The notes beneath the pieces are model-generated. The model saw only the letters and a program-made list of their open reading frames with translations, did not search any database and was not told the DNA's origin. Positions 1 through 8,525 of a stretch of 18,374 nt of DNA are shown here, piece after piece. This stretch comes from JBLIAZ01 sp047631875. Lineage in GTDB: Bacteria; Bacteroidota; Bacteroidia; Flavobacteriales_C; GCA-002722245. A program made the translations under genes and the position numbers. Location of the stretch: positions 1-18,374 of the forward strand of contig JBLIAZ010000022.1 in the NCBI GenBank assembly GCA_047631875.1. The letters are read 5' to 3'. Within the stretch, counting starts at the first letter, position 1. Each line of letters begins with the position of its first letter.

Positions 1-836
1 GAGGAATGAGATTTGACACGGTATTCATTGATGAGGCCGCACAAGCATTGGAGCCGGCCACATGGATTCCCATTTTAAAGGCAAATCGTGTAATATTTGC
101 GGGGGACCATCAACAATTGCCTCCAACGGTAAAGTCCTTTAAAGCGAGTGGCTTAAGAAACACCTTGTTCGAAAAAGCTATAAAACGAAATGCTGCCGAT
201 GTGATGCTCAATGAGCAATATCGAATGCACGAGCAAATCATGAATTTTTCCAGCATGGAGTTTTATGAAGGGAATTTAATGGCTAATCCCAAAGTGGGGC
301 AATGGACTGTTTTCCCTGGTGACTTACCATTGGAATTTGTTGATACCGCTGGAACTGGCTTTGAAGAAACATTGGACTTAGACTCAAGGAGTACCTTCAA
401 CAAAGAGGAAGCTCGGGTTTTGATGAGTCACATGGAAGAGTATCTTTTAATGTTGAATGACGATGTTAAATCTAACTTAAGTATAGGGATTATTAGCCCT
501 TACAGGGCGCAAGTGGAGTGTTTAAAACAGGTTTTATCCGATTTTGATTTAACAGATGACATTAAACAGCGAATCAAAATTAACACTGTTGACTCTTTCC
601 AAGGTCAAGAACGCGATGTCGTGTACATTTCCCTTGTACGCTCTAATGACAAAGGAGAAATTGGTTTTTTGTCCGACAAGAGAAGAATGAACGTAGCCAT
701 GACCCGGGCTAAGAAAAAACTGATTATCATAGGAGACAGCGCTACAATTTGTCGCAATGAGTTTTACGCTAATCTTTTTGATTATGTCAATGAAACAGGA
801 GCTTACCGGAGCGCTTTTGAACTGTTGTACAATTAA
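1..836 (+). CDS. SF1 (Upf1/SMUBP-2-like) helicase, C-terminal part, 5' end outside window
   Basis: This is the C-terminal half of a superfamily 1 DNA/RNA helicase of the Upf1/IGHMBP2 (SMUBP-2) type, an ATP-driven unwinding enzyme expected in the cytoplasm. The visible motifs run in family order: DEAAQ (motif II, Walker B), GDHQQLPPT (motif III), NEQYRMH (motif IV), TVDSFQGQERDVVYIS (motif V) and RRMNVAMTRAKKKLIIIGD (motif VI). The Walker A motif and N-terminal domains must lie before base 1. The frame stays open to the first bases, and the ATG at base 6 is internal (it lies just before the motif II strand), so it is not the true start. The stop (834-836) touches the stop of the reverse-strand lipoprotein gene. 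The family call is secure; the substrate cannot be read from the sequence. Confidence 0.93.
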   Translation, partial: GMRFDTVFIDEAAQALEPATWIPILKANRVIFAGDHQQLPPTVKSFKASGLRNTLFEKAIKRNAADVMLNEQYRMHEQIMNFSSMEFYEGNLMANPKVGQWTVFPGDLPLEFVDTAGTGFEETLDLDSRSTFNKEEARVLMSHMEEYLLMLNDDVKSNLSIGIISPYRAQVECLKQVLSDFDLTDDIKQRIKINTVDSFQGQERDVVYISLVRSNDKGEIGFLSDKRRMNVAMTRAKKKLIIIGDSATICRNEFYANLFDYVNETGAYRSAFELLYN

Positions 837-1295
837 TTAGTTCATTTTAATTGTAATTGACGTTTTCTCGTTAGCTATTAGGTTTAGTTTTCCTTCACCA
901 ACAAAGGACCCACTAGAAAGATATGCTGCAGCAGCGGCACTATCTAATCCTAGGCCAGTTGTGTCTATAGCATACCCAGTAGCAAGTGTCGCATAGACGT
1001 TTATTAGAGCAGGCAAATCAAAACATTCGTTAATCACTCCACTTGAATTAGTAGTGTATGTTTTTTCCGGAGTAATTTTGTTGTTTGAATTACACAAGAA
1101 AAAACCTGCGTCAGACTTACTGGTGTCAATGAACAATTTCACAGTAGCTCCTATAACTGGTTTGCCATCACTCAAATAATTTAAAGTGATCTGACCCTCT
1201 GTGTCGGGCTTTGTACATTGAACAAAAACAAAGGACGAAGCAAGTATTAATCCTGCAACGAACAGGTTTAATGGTGATTTAATAAAATTTTTCAT
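837..1295 (-). CDS. Small lipoprotein with a predicted beta-sandwich domain, function unknown
   Basis: This gene encodes a 152-residue secreted lipoprotein. I chose the ATG at 1295 because it starts a typical signal peptide: MKNFIK, then a hydrophobic stretch, then the lipid-attachment Cys at residue 27 in the context FVFVQC. Starting 20 codons further upstream would put a long unneeded extension before the signal and would use the likely 5' leader. After the Cys, the mature part has the pattern GKPVIGATVKLF and YTTNSSGVI, which resembles the transthyretin-like or carboxypeptidase-regulatory-like beta-sandwich domains common in Bacteroidota surface proteins. There are two further Cys residues and an Ala-rich stretch near residue 120. 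It reads towards the helicase gene, with the two stop codons directly adjacent. I do not recognise a specific family, so no function is proposed. Confidence 0.75.
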   Translation of the reverse strand: MKNFIKSPLNLFVAGLILASSFVFVQCTKPDTEGQITLNYLSDGKPVIGATVKLFIDTSKSDAGFFLCNSNNKITPEKTYTTNSSGVINECFDLPALINVYATLATGYAIDTTGLGLDSAAAAAYLSSGSFVGEGKLNLIANEKTSITIKMN

Positions 1296-1343
1296 AGGTG
1301 TTAAAATTAAAGTAGTTCGTTGTTCTAGTCGGCAAAATCGTTT

Positions 1344-1351
1344 CAAATATA
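1344..1351 (-). promoter_or_regulatory. Bacteroidota -7 element for the lipoprotein gene
   Basis: Read on the reverse strand this is TATATTTG, an exact match to the Bacteroidota housekeeping sigma -7 element TAnnTTTG. It lies about 50 bases upstream of the ATG at 1295, implying a leader of roughly 40 bases. I see no clear TTG -33 element at the usual distance. Confidence 0.5.
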
Positions 1352-1436
1352 ACAAAAAATAAAGAGAGGTTCTTTAAATCGAGTTTATCCTTCCAAATTA
1401 AATGTAAATCAGTGAGATAACTCCAATTGATACCTG

Positions 1437-1444
1437 TATCTTTG
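1437..1444 (+). promoter_or_regulatory. Bacteroidota -7 element for typA
   Basis: TATCTTTG matches the Bacteroidota -7 consensus TAnnTTTG exactly and lies 24 bases before the typA ATG, giving a short leader of about 20 bases. No good -33 TTG is visible. The site argues against a typA start upstream of 1469, since such a start would lie outside the transcript. Confidence 0.5.
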
Positions 1445-1468
1445 CGCTTCATTTTTACAAAAAAACGA

Positions 1469-3268
1469 ATGGGAAAAATTAGGAACATTGCAATCATTGC
1501 TCACGTTGACCACGGTAAAACAACCTTGGTAGATAAAATGTTACATGCCTGCGAAGTATTCTCGTCACATCAAGATGTAGGAGACTTAATCATGGACAGT
1601 AATGAATTGGAAAAAGAGAGAGGGATTACTATTCGTGCTAAAAATGCAGCTGTAAACTACAAAGACCATAAAATTAACATCATTGATACTCCAGGTCACA
1701 GTGATTTTGGAGGAGAAGTAGAGCGTGTATTAAAAATGACCGATGGGGTTATTTTGTTGGTTGATGCCTTTGAAGGACCTATGCCACAAACTCGTTTTGT
1801 ATTACAAAAAGCTATTCAGTTGGGATTAAAACCAATGGTTGTAATTAACAAAGTGGATAAGGAAAACTGTGAGCCTGAGGTGGTTTATGAAAAAGTTTTT
1901 GATTTGATGTTCGAATTAGATGCAACGGAAGAGCAGCTCGATTTCCCTGTATTATATGGTTCAGCAAAAAACGGTTGGTTAAGCGAAGATTGGCAAAAAC
2001 CAACGGACAATGTGAACATCATTTTTGAACAAATAATAGAGCATATTCCAGCTCCGAAAGTAGAGGAAGGTACGGTTCAAATGCAAATTACATCGTTGGA
2101 TTATTCAAGTTATGTAGGACGAATAGCTATTGGGCGTGTGTTTAGGGGGGAGTTAAAAACGGACATGAGAGTTTCTTTAGTTAAAAGAGATGGCTCTGCA
2201 GTAAAGACAAGAATCAAAGAGTTAATGATTTTTGACGGCATGGGAAAAAGGAACGTGGAGTTTGTGAAAGCCGGTGAAATTTGTGCCATTGTTGGTTTAG
2301 AAGGTTTTGAGATCGGAGATACAATTGCAGACATTGAAAATCCAGAAGGATTAGCTCCAATTGACATTGATGAGCCAACAATGAGTATGTTTTTTACAAT
2401 CAACAACTCCCCATTTTTTGGGAAAGCTGGAAAGTTTGTAACATCAAGACACATCAAAGACAGGTTGGCTAAAGAGTTAGAAAAAAACTTGGCAATGAAA
2501 GTGGAAGAAACTGATTCGGCTGATGCTTGGTTGGTTTATGGTCGTGGAATCATGCACTTGGCTGTTTTGATTGAGGAAATGAAAAGAGAGGGTTACGAAC
2601 TACAAGTTGGTCAACCACAAGTTTTAATAAAAACCATTGAGGGTAAAAAAAGTGAGCCTATTGAAGAGTTGAACGTGGATGTTCCTGAGGTGTTCAGTGG
2701 TAAAGTAATTGACATGGCTACTAAAAGGAAGGGTGAGCTTAAATCAATGGAAACTACCGGAGAAAGGGTTAAGTTAATTTTTGACATTCCTTCAAGAGGA
2801 TTAATTGGAATGAGAAGTAACATGTTAACTGCGACTCAAGGTGAAGCAGTAGCATCACACAGGTTTATGGAATACAGGCCATGGAGAGGGGACATTCCTC
2901 AAAGACAAAATGGTTCTTTGATATCAATGGAAACAGGTACCGCGATTCCTTACTCGATTGACAAATTACAAGAAAGAGGAACTTTCTTTTCTGATCCGGG
3001 AGATGAGATTTACGAAGGTCAAGTAATTGGTGAAAACAGCAGAGATGGGGACTTGGTTATTAACGTAACTAAAATGAAAAAGCAAAGTAACGTTCGTTCT
3101 TCGGGTACGGATGATGCTATTAAAATTACTCCTGCAATCAAGAGAAGTTTAGAAGAAGCTTTAGAATATATTCAAGCTGATGAATACGTTGAGGTAACTC
3201 CAGATGCAATTAGAATTAGAAAAATTTATTTGAATGAAGGAGAGCGTAAAAGATTCGGAAAGAAGTAA
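1469..3268 (+). CDS. typA: Ribosome-associated translational GTPase TypA/BipA
   Basis: TypA (BipA) is an EF-G-like GTPase that binds the 70S ribosome and supports ribosome assembly and stress or cold growth. The product is 599 residues, the usual length. The G motifs are intact: AHVDHGKT (G1, residues 11-18), ERGITI (G2, 50-55), DTPGH (G3, 73-77), NKVD (G4, 127-130) and GSAK (G5). EF-G-like domain II, domain III/V and the TypA-specific C-terminal region follow, with PSRGLIGMRS, GTAIPYSIDKLQERG and an ending rich in Arg and Lys. The ATG at 1469 is chosen because MGKIRNIAIIAHVDHG is the family's usual N-terminus; the in-frame TTG at 1427 lies before the promoter -7 element. It is divergent from the upstream lipoprotein gene. 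Confidence 0.97.
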   Translation: MGKIRNIAIIAHVDHGKTTLVDKMLHACEVFSSHQDVGDLIMDSNELEKERGITIRAKNAAVNYKDHKINIIDTPGHSDFGGEVERVLKMTDGVILLVDAFEGPMPQTRFVLQKAIQLGLKPMVVINKVDKENCEPEVVYEKVFDLMFELDATEEQLDFPVLYGSAKNGWLSEDWQKPTDNVNIIFEQIIEHIPAPKVEEGTVQMQITSLDYSSYVGRIAIGRVFRGELKTDMRVSLVKRDGSAVKTRIKELMIFDGMGKRNVEFVKAGEICAIVGLEGFEIGDTIADIENPEGLAPIDIDEPTMSMFFTINNSPFFGKAGKFVTSRHIKDRLAKELEKNLAMKVEETDSADAWLVYGRGIMHLAVLIEEMKREGYELQVGQPQVLIKTIEGKKSEPIEELNVDVPEVFSGKVIDMATKRKGELKSMETTGERVKLIFDIPSRGLIGMRSNMLTATQGEAVASHRFMEYRPWRGDIPQRQNGSLISMETGTAIPYSIDKLQERGTFFSDPGDEIYEGQVIGENSRDGDLVINVTKMKKQSNVRSSGTDDAIKITPAIKRSLEEALEYIQADEYVEVTPDAIRIRKIYLNEGERKRFGKK

Positions 3269-3371
3269 AAAAATCACAATTTAAATTATTGCTACTGTAA
3301 GTAATTTTTAAGTGAATTTTCCGTTCCTTTAACCTCCAGCAGTGGTGTGAATGTGATACGGAAATAGGATT

Positions 3372-5978
3372 TTGATAAGATTTGTAAAAAATAGAAGGAC
3401 CAAAACTTGGCTAAATAGTAGCTTAAGTTTGGTCCTTTTTTTATTGGTTTTTCAAGGAGTATTTGTTGCTTGTAACACGGAGAAAAATGCCTTTGCTAAT
3501 AAGTCGTATCATTATACTACAGCACGTTTCAATGGCTATTTCCACGGAAAAGAAGCGTTAAAGGAAGCCAAAAAAGCCCTGTACAAAGCCCACAAAGACA
3601 ATTACGAAGAAATATTAAGTGTATTTAAATACGGTGACAAGTCTCAAGCGGAGTCGCAATACACAGCTTTGAACCGAGCCATTGCTAAGTCAACAAAAAT
3701 GATTGACAAACACAGCATGAGGTTTAAAATAAAAGGCAAGCTGGTTGAGCACAACAAAATGATCGATGATTGTTACTTGTTGTTAGGTCAGGCTCAGTTT
3801 TATAAGATGCAGTATGATTCTGCAGAAAATACGTTTAAGTATTTGCTTGCTCATTTTGAATCCAGCCCAATATTTTATGACATTCAATTGGAACTCATAA
3901 AAACTTTGATTTATCAAAAAAACTATGTCGATGCTGAAACGAAATTCAAAGCCATTGAAGAGGATGAAAATTTTGATGAAAAGTTACGAGATGAGCACGA
4001 TTTACTCAGGGGATTGTATTACATCGATACCGAGGACTTTCCTCTTGCAATTGAATTTTTAGAGAAAGCAGTAGTTGACATTAAGCGCCAACGGTTAAAA
4101 GTACGGGTAAAATATATTTTAGCTCAATTATATAGCAGGCAGGGGAAATTAGAGAAGGCCTCTGTACTATTTGAAGAGGTTTCGAAAAAGGCCGTCTTTT
4201 ATGAAATGGAATTCAACGCAAAGTTAAGTTTGGCAAAGACACACCAAGGAAAAAACAGCGATAAAATTGTGGGCATTTTGAATAAGATGTTCAAGGATAA
4301 GAAAAACAAAGACTTTCAGGATCAAATTTATTACACCTTGGCTCAAGTGTACGAACGGGATGGTAAAGAAAAACTAGCGGTTAAAAACTACAAGTTGTCA
4401 GCTCAAAAAAGCGTGAACAACCCTAAACAAAAATCTTTGTCATACCTGGCTGTAGCGAATTACTACTTTAAAATTCCCGAATACGTGGATGCTCAAAAGT
4501 TTTACGACAGTTCGTTAATTTCTTTGCCTACCGATTATGAAAATTATGATATGATCAAGGACAAAGCGGAGAATTTGACGGCTTTAGTTGAGCAGTTGAA
4601 CATCATATCAAGGGAGGATAGCTTACAAAGAATAGCTGGTCTATCCGAGGAAGAAAGGTTTGCTTTTATTGACAACTTAATTAAAGAGGTGGAGCTGCAA
4701 GAGGAGGCAGAAGAAATAGCTTTACAAGCGAAATTAGTTCAAATGAAAGCGGCAGCTGCGACTCAGGTAAATACAGGAGGGTGGTTGTTTGACAATTCAA
4801 CCTTACTTGCGAGTGCCAACGCTGAATTCATCACTGTTTATGGAAACAGAAAACTGGAAGACGATTGGAGAAGGTCCGATAAATCAAGCTTAAGCATCGA
4901 AAACATAGCAGAAAGTAGTCAAGGTCAAATTGACGAATTTGGTAACGCGACTGTTGCAGAAAACAAAACGGCTGATTTTTACATGAAAAACTTGCCGTTT
5001 ACTGAAGATGCAGTGGATTCGTCCAATGCTAGGATAGAGGAGGCGTTGTACTTAGCAGCGGGTATTTTTAACAGCAAGTTAAACGATCAAAAACGAGCTA
5101 ATTATTATTTTGAAGAATTAAACAGGCGTTTTCCCAAAAACGAGAACCGTCCAAAGTCACTTTATCAATTGTTTAGAAATTATGACAAAGGAGGTGACAA
5201 AGTTAATGCGGCCATTAACAAAAGTTTAGTGTTGTCTGAATTTCCAAGTTCAGAATATGCTCTATTGATAAAATACCCAAATCGTGGAGCGGAGGAGGAA
5301 AAGCGTTTGAAAAGGCTTAACGAGAGTTATGCATTCATGTTAAAGATGTATGAATCGGGACAACACGATTCGTTGTTAGCAGTAATTGAAAGCAGCAGAG
5401 ACACGACGAAAGAGAATGTACTGCAAGCAAATTTTGACATGCTTGAAGCCTTTGCGGTCGGACAAGTAAAGGGGAAAGAAGAATTTGAAAAAAGCTTGAG
5501 AAAAATTGTTTATGATCATAAGGGATCTGTTCAAGCAAAAGAAGCTCAGGTAATTTTGGAGCAAATTAATTTTAAGAGAATGCAGCAAATGGGCAAAGCA
5601 AATGCTGTAGACAGCTCAAGAGTTTTTGACAGCACACTTGTTGGCCCTCATTACTTTGCGGTAATCTACAACCAAGACATCGTTGACTCTCTTGCTTTAA
5701 CAGGAAGAATCCATCAGCTTAATAATTCACAATACACAGTTTTAAAGTTGAAATTGAACATCATCCAGTGGTCAAAAACAGAAAAAATAATGTTGATTCA
5801 AGAATTTAAGTCGAAAGGATTGGCTAAAAATTACGCCGAAAATATTCAAACTAAAGTATTGAAGCTCGTTAAGAACATTGGTGAAATGCAGTTTGTAATT
5901 TCAAGTGCGAATTACGTAAAATTATTAGAGTTTAAAGAGGAGGAGAAATATTTGCAATTTTATCAAGAGCGTTATTGA
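3372..5978 (+). CDS. sprE: SprE/PorW-type TPR lipoprotein of the type IX secretion system
   Basis: SprE (PorW in Porphyromonas) is a periplasmic tetratricopeptide lipoprotein needed for type IX secretion and, in gliding flavobacteria, for gliding. The 868-residue product fits SprE length. It has a lipoprotein signal (basic KNRRTK, then a hydrophobic segment, Cys at residue 34 in GVFVAC), then YHYTTARFNGYFHGKEALKE, typical of the family N-terminus. TPR-like helices cover roughly residues 115-420. The segment GNRKLEDDWRRSD near residue 490 and the ending YLQFYQERY also match the family. The start is TTG at 3372: there is a TGA in frame at 3354 and no ATG before about codon 110, and the only later start candidate (TTG 3429) would remove the basic part of the signal. 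Codons 8-24 form a strong terminator-like hairpin, listed separately. The assignment rests on remembered family features, not on a search. Confidence 0.87.
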   Translation: MIRFVKNRRTKTWLNSSLSLVLFLLVFQGVFVACNTEKNAFANKSYHYTTARFNGYFHGKEALKEAKKALYKAHKDNYEEILSVFKYGDKSQAESQYTALNRAIAKSTKMIDKHSMRFKIKGKLVEHNKMIDDCYLLLGQAQFYKMQYDSAENTFKYLLAHFESSPIFYDIQLELIKTLIYQKNYVDAETKFKAIEEDENFDEKLRDEHDLLRGLYYIDTEDFPLAIEFLEKAVVDIKRQRLKVRVKYILAQLYSRQGKLEKASVLFEEVSKKAVFYEMEFNAKLSLAKTHQGKNSDKIVGILNKMFKDKKNKDFQDQIYYTLAQVYERDGKEKLAVKNYKLSAQKSVNNPKQKSLSYLAVANYYFKIPEYVDAQKFYDSSLISLPTDYENYDMIKDKAENLTALVEQLNIISREDSLQRIAGLSEEERFAFIDNLIKEVELQEEAEEIALQAKLVQMKAAAATQVNTGGWLFDNSTLLASANAEFITVYGNRKLEDDWRRSDKSSLSIENIAESSQGQIDEFGNATVAENKTADFYMKNLPFTEDAVDSSNARIEEALYLAAGIFNSKLNDQKRANYYFEELNRRFPKNENRPKSLYQLFRNYDKGGDKVNAAINKSLVLSEFPSSEYALLIKYPNRGAEEEKRLKRLNESYAFMLKMYESGQHDSLLAVIESSRDTTKENVLQANFDMLEAFAVGQVKGKEEFEKSLRKIVYDHKGSVQAKEAQVILEQINFKRMQQMGKANAVDSSRVFDSTLVGPHYFAVIYNQDIVDSLALTGRIHQLNNSQYTVLKLKLNIIQWSKTEKIMLIQEFKSKGLAKNYAENIQTKVLKLVKNIGEMQFVISSANYVKLLEFKEEEKYLQFYQERY
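3395..3442 (+). terminator. Rho-independent-terminator-like hairpin inside the sprE 5' coding region
   Basis: The left arm (3395-3408) pairs with the right arm AAGTTTGGTCCTT (3425-3437) with a single bulged A. A further inner stem, GCTA with TAGC, closes on the loop AATAG (3414-3418). A run of seven T (3436-3442) follows. This has the form of an intrinsic terminator, about 125 bases after the typA stop. It also overlaps the chosen reading frame of sprE, encoding most of its signal peptide. It may terminate typA transcripts, or act as an attenuator that is opened when ribosomes translate sprE. The structure is seen directly; the function is inferred. Confidence 0.6.
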
Positions 5979-6010
5979 TTGCGTAAACCTTTGTTTCAAA
6001 TAAGTTTAAC

Positions 6011-7501
6011 ATGAAGAAAAAATTTCTTATCAATTTCTTCTTGTTGTTTTTCGTAAACATCTTGGTGAAGCCTGCTTGGTTGCTCGCTGATTTAATGGTT
6101 CAGCGTGAAACCGGAGAGGAATACGGACAATACTTCATCCTGTTTAATCTTTCGGTCATGTTAAACATGTTCCTCGATTTTGGGATAAGTAATTACAACA
6201 ACCGAAAGGTAGCCGGAAACGAACAAAATTTCAAAAGTTATTTTTCGAAAGTATTTACTTTAAGGATGGCTCTTGCAGCTGTTTATTTTGTGGCTTTAAT
6301 AGGTGCTGGCTTTTTCCTTTCTTATGACTCGGTACAATTAAAAATGTTACTGTTTTTGGGAGTCAACCAAACGTTATTAGCAACTTTAACTTATTTCAGA
6401 TCAAATTTGACAGCTTTAGGGCATTTCAAATTTGATAGTTTGATTTCTGTGGTTGACAGAATAATCATGGCTGCCATCATTTTGAGTGTGGTATTTTTTA
6501 GCAGCACTCAAGTGAGCATTGTGATGTTCATTAAAATTCAATTTGTTGGTTATTTGGCTACCGTTGTATTGGCATTTTTACTATTGGCAATAAAAGGAGG
6601 TTTGGTAAAACTGACCTGGAACTTTAAGTTCAATAAAACCTTACTTCAAAAAAGTTATCCATATTCCTTAATTGTAGTGTTAATGTCCATTTACAGCTAC
6701 TCCGATTCCCTTATGTTAGATCAAATGTTGGAGAATGGAATTTGGGAGAACACAATTTATGCACAGTCATTTAGAATATTAATGGCGGTCAATAGTTACA
6801 TATATTTAGTAGCGGTCTTGTTGCTACCCATGTTTGCCAAAATGATTAAAAACAAGGCTAAGGTAGCCCCTTTGTTAAGGCTGTCAGGATCCATGTTAAT
6901 TTTTGGCACTCTAGTTTTGACAATTATATTCAATGTCTTCTCATATGAAATAATAAACGGGTTGTATGCGCATTACAGTGTTGACATACCTATTCTTGAA
7001 CGTTTAACTAGCTCGCCTAATAATGTTACCAACATTAGCGATGTACAATATTCGGCAAATGTCTTTTCTTATTTGGTGATTGGGATTGTTTCCATGTCTT
7101 TCAATTTCATTTATGGAGTATTGCTAACGGCAGGAGGTAAAATGAAAATTTTAAATGGGATAGCCCTTCTAGGAATAGGTGCAAACCTATTGTTAAATTG
7201 GTTTTTAATACCTGTATATGGTGCATTAGGTGCAGCTGTAGCAAGTGTAATTACACAAACTATAAGTGCACTTTGTCAATGGTTTTATTGTTACAGGGAG
7301 CATGAGATTAGCTTTCCATATCTCCATTTTATAAAATTTGTAGCAATAGGCTTATTATTGTACAATGCAAGTGTATACTTTAAGCAACTTTTTGAAATAC
7401 CTACAGCTATTGCCTTAATTTTTATTTTAAGTTTTGGATTGATATTTACCCTACGAATCGTAACATGGAAAGCGGTAAAAGATCATTTACTAAAAAAGTA
7501 A
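6011..7501 (+). CDS. Polysaccharide flippase, MOP/Wzx-like, copy 1
   Basis: This is a 496-residue multi-pass inner-membrane protein with roughly 12-14 hydrophobic segments. It is of the multidrug/oligosaccharidyl-lipid/polysaccharide (MOP) superfamily, whose Wzx members move lipid-linked sugar units across the inner membrane. Diagnostic parts are the N-terminal FFVNILVKPAWLLADLMVQ, the glycine-phased TGEEYGQYFILFNLSVML, and the C-terminal NLLLNWFLIPVYGALGAAVAS, the repeat-like loop typical of Wzx proteins. It begins 32 bases after sprE on the same strand, so it may be co-transcribed with it. Its last 23 codons and the following 29 bases recur in degraded form at 8526-8624. The substrate cannot be predicted; an export role for cell-surface polysaccharide or LPS is inferred from family. 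Confidence 0.85.
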   Translation: MKKKFLINFFLLFFVNILVKPAWLLADLMVQRETGEEYGQYFILFNLSVMLNMFLDFGISNYNNRKVAGNEQNFKSYFSKVFTLRMALAAVYFVALIGAGFFLSYDSVQLKMLLFLGVNQTLLATLTYFRSNLTALGHFKFDSLISVVDRIIMAAIILSVVFFSSTQVSIVMFIKIQFVGYLATVVLAFLLLAIKGGLVKLTWNFKFNKTLLQKSYPYSLIVVLMSIYSYSDSLMLDQMLENGIWENTIYAQSFRILMAVNSYIYLVAVLLLPMFAKMIKNKAKVAPLLRLSGSMLIFGTLVLTIIFNVFSYEIINGLYAHYSVDIPILERLTSSPNNVTNISDVQYSANVFSYLVIGIVSMSFNFIYGVLLTAGGKMKILNGIALLGIGANLLLNWFLIPVYGALGAAVASVITQTISALCQWFYCYREHEISFPYLHFIKFVAIGLLLYNASVYFKQLFEIPTAIALIFILSFGLIFTLRIVTWKAVKDHLLKK

Positions 7502-7530
7502 AGTGTGGTAACTTTTAAATTATTTGTCAG
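7433..7530 (+). repeat. Imperfect direct repeat, copy A (3' end of flippase 1)
   Basis: The last 23 codons of flippase copy 1 and the 29 bases after its stop resemble 8526-8624, at roughly 70% identity by hand alignment. The best stretch is from ACA before the Trp codon to the stop, where 31 of 39 bases match. The two copies flank the methyltransferase gene. Confidence 0.7.
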
Positions 7531-7611
7531 TTTATCATACTTTTAGCTGAAAATTTACCAGGAGCAGATGAGTTGTTTCTATACGTATAACACTATTAAA
7601 ATAAGATTATT

Positions 7612-8466
7612 ATGATTAAATCACTATATAGGTTTCTTTCCCCGAGAATTCAAAATGTATTTTTGGATTATAAAGTTAATTTTAAGCCACGGTCAGGTCA
7701 TGGAGTAGGAGATGCCCCTTCGGTGCTGTATAAGTTGATTGATGAACATAGATCCAGTTATGAGTCTTTGTTAACTGAATTTGTAAAATACAAGGAGGTG
7801 TTTCATGGAATAAAGCTAACAGGTGAGCAAGACAATGAAAATTTGCCCGCTTGGAATAATGATTTTTTGCCAGGGTTAGACATTGTTGGTATTTATGGCA
7901 TGGTTAGACATTTTTCGCCTAAGAAGTACATTGAAGTTGGTTCTGGAAACTCAACAAAGGTTGTAAAAAAAGCAGTTTTAGAAGGTTGTTTAAATACTGA
8001 AATAACATCTATTGATCCGTACCCTCGAGCTAACATCGATCACTTAGCGGACAAGGTGATACGTCAGCCAATTGAAGACATTAAAGATTTATCATTTGTA
8101 GAAGAGTTAGAAGCTGGTGATATTTTGTTTATTGACAACTCACACCGGTGTTTGCCTAATTCAGATGTAACCGTTTGTTTTTTAGAACTGTTTCCGAAAT
8201 TAAAAAAGGGCGTAATAGTTCATGTGCATGACATCTATTTACCATATGATTATCCTCAATTTATGTGCGACAGGGCATATTCAGAACAGTATGTTTTAGC
8301 AGCTTTCATTTTGGCAAATTCAAAAAAGTACAAGCCAATAATGCCTAATTATTTTGTTAGTGAAGACGAGGACTTAAAAAAGGTGCTTCTTCCAATTTGG
8401 GATCATAAAGTGATGGAAACCGTGGAAAGACACGGGGGGTCTTTTTGGTTAGAAATTGGAGAATAG
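7612..8466 (+). CDS. Class I SAM-dependent methyltransferase (Methyltransf_24-like)
   Basis: The 284-residue soluble protein has the Rossmann-fold marks of a class I S-adenosylmethionine methyltransferase. Motif I is YIEVGSGNSTKVV (near residues 105-117), an acidic-loop equivalent is SIDPYPR, the strand-4 region is DILFIDNSHRC (near 171-181), and HVHDIYLP (near 204-211) follows. The pattern of D/N-S-H after a hydrophobic strand and HDI downstream is typical of the Methyltransf_24 group, often found in sugar or surface-polymer gene clusters. The ATG at 7612 gives a natural start and no Shine-Dalgarno is obvious. It lies between two flippase genes and between two diverged copies of a flippase 3' end, which suggests it arrived by insertion or recombination. 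The acceptor substrate is unknown; a sugar or glycolipid is inferred from the neighbours only. Confidence 0.75.
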   Translation: MIKSLYRFLSPRIQNVFLDYKVNFKPRSGHGVGDAPSVLYKLIDEHRSSYESLLTEFVKYKEVFHGIKLTGEQDNENLPAWNNDFLPGLDIVGIYGMVRHFSPKKYIEVGSGNSTKVVKKAVLEGCLNTEITSIDPYPRANIDHLADKVIRQPIEDIKDLSFVEELEAGDILFIDNSHRCLPNSDVTVCFLELFPKLKKGVIVHVHDIYLPYDYPQFMCDRAYSEQYVLAAFILANSKKYKPIMPNYFVSEDEDLKKVLLPIWDHKVMETVERHGGSFWLEIGE

Positions 8467-8525
8467 TAATTCGGTGGCACTTTCTTGAAAAATCACTTCA
8501 GTACTGTAGAGGCGATTTTGGTATA

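Noticed and set aside
1279..1497. Reverse-strand 72-residue frame in the typA leader region
   Set aside because: It overlaps the typA start, the divergent promoters and the lipoprotein start in another frame, and its composition is unlike a real protein.
7580..7589. Palindrome TATACGTATA before the methyltransferase gene
   Set aside because: It is short and AT-rich, with no associated promoter elements at sensible spacing.
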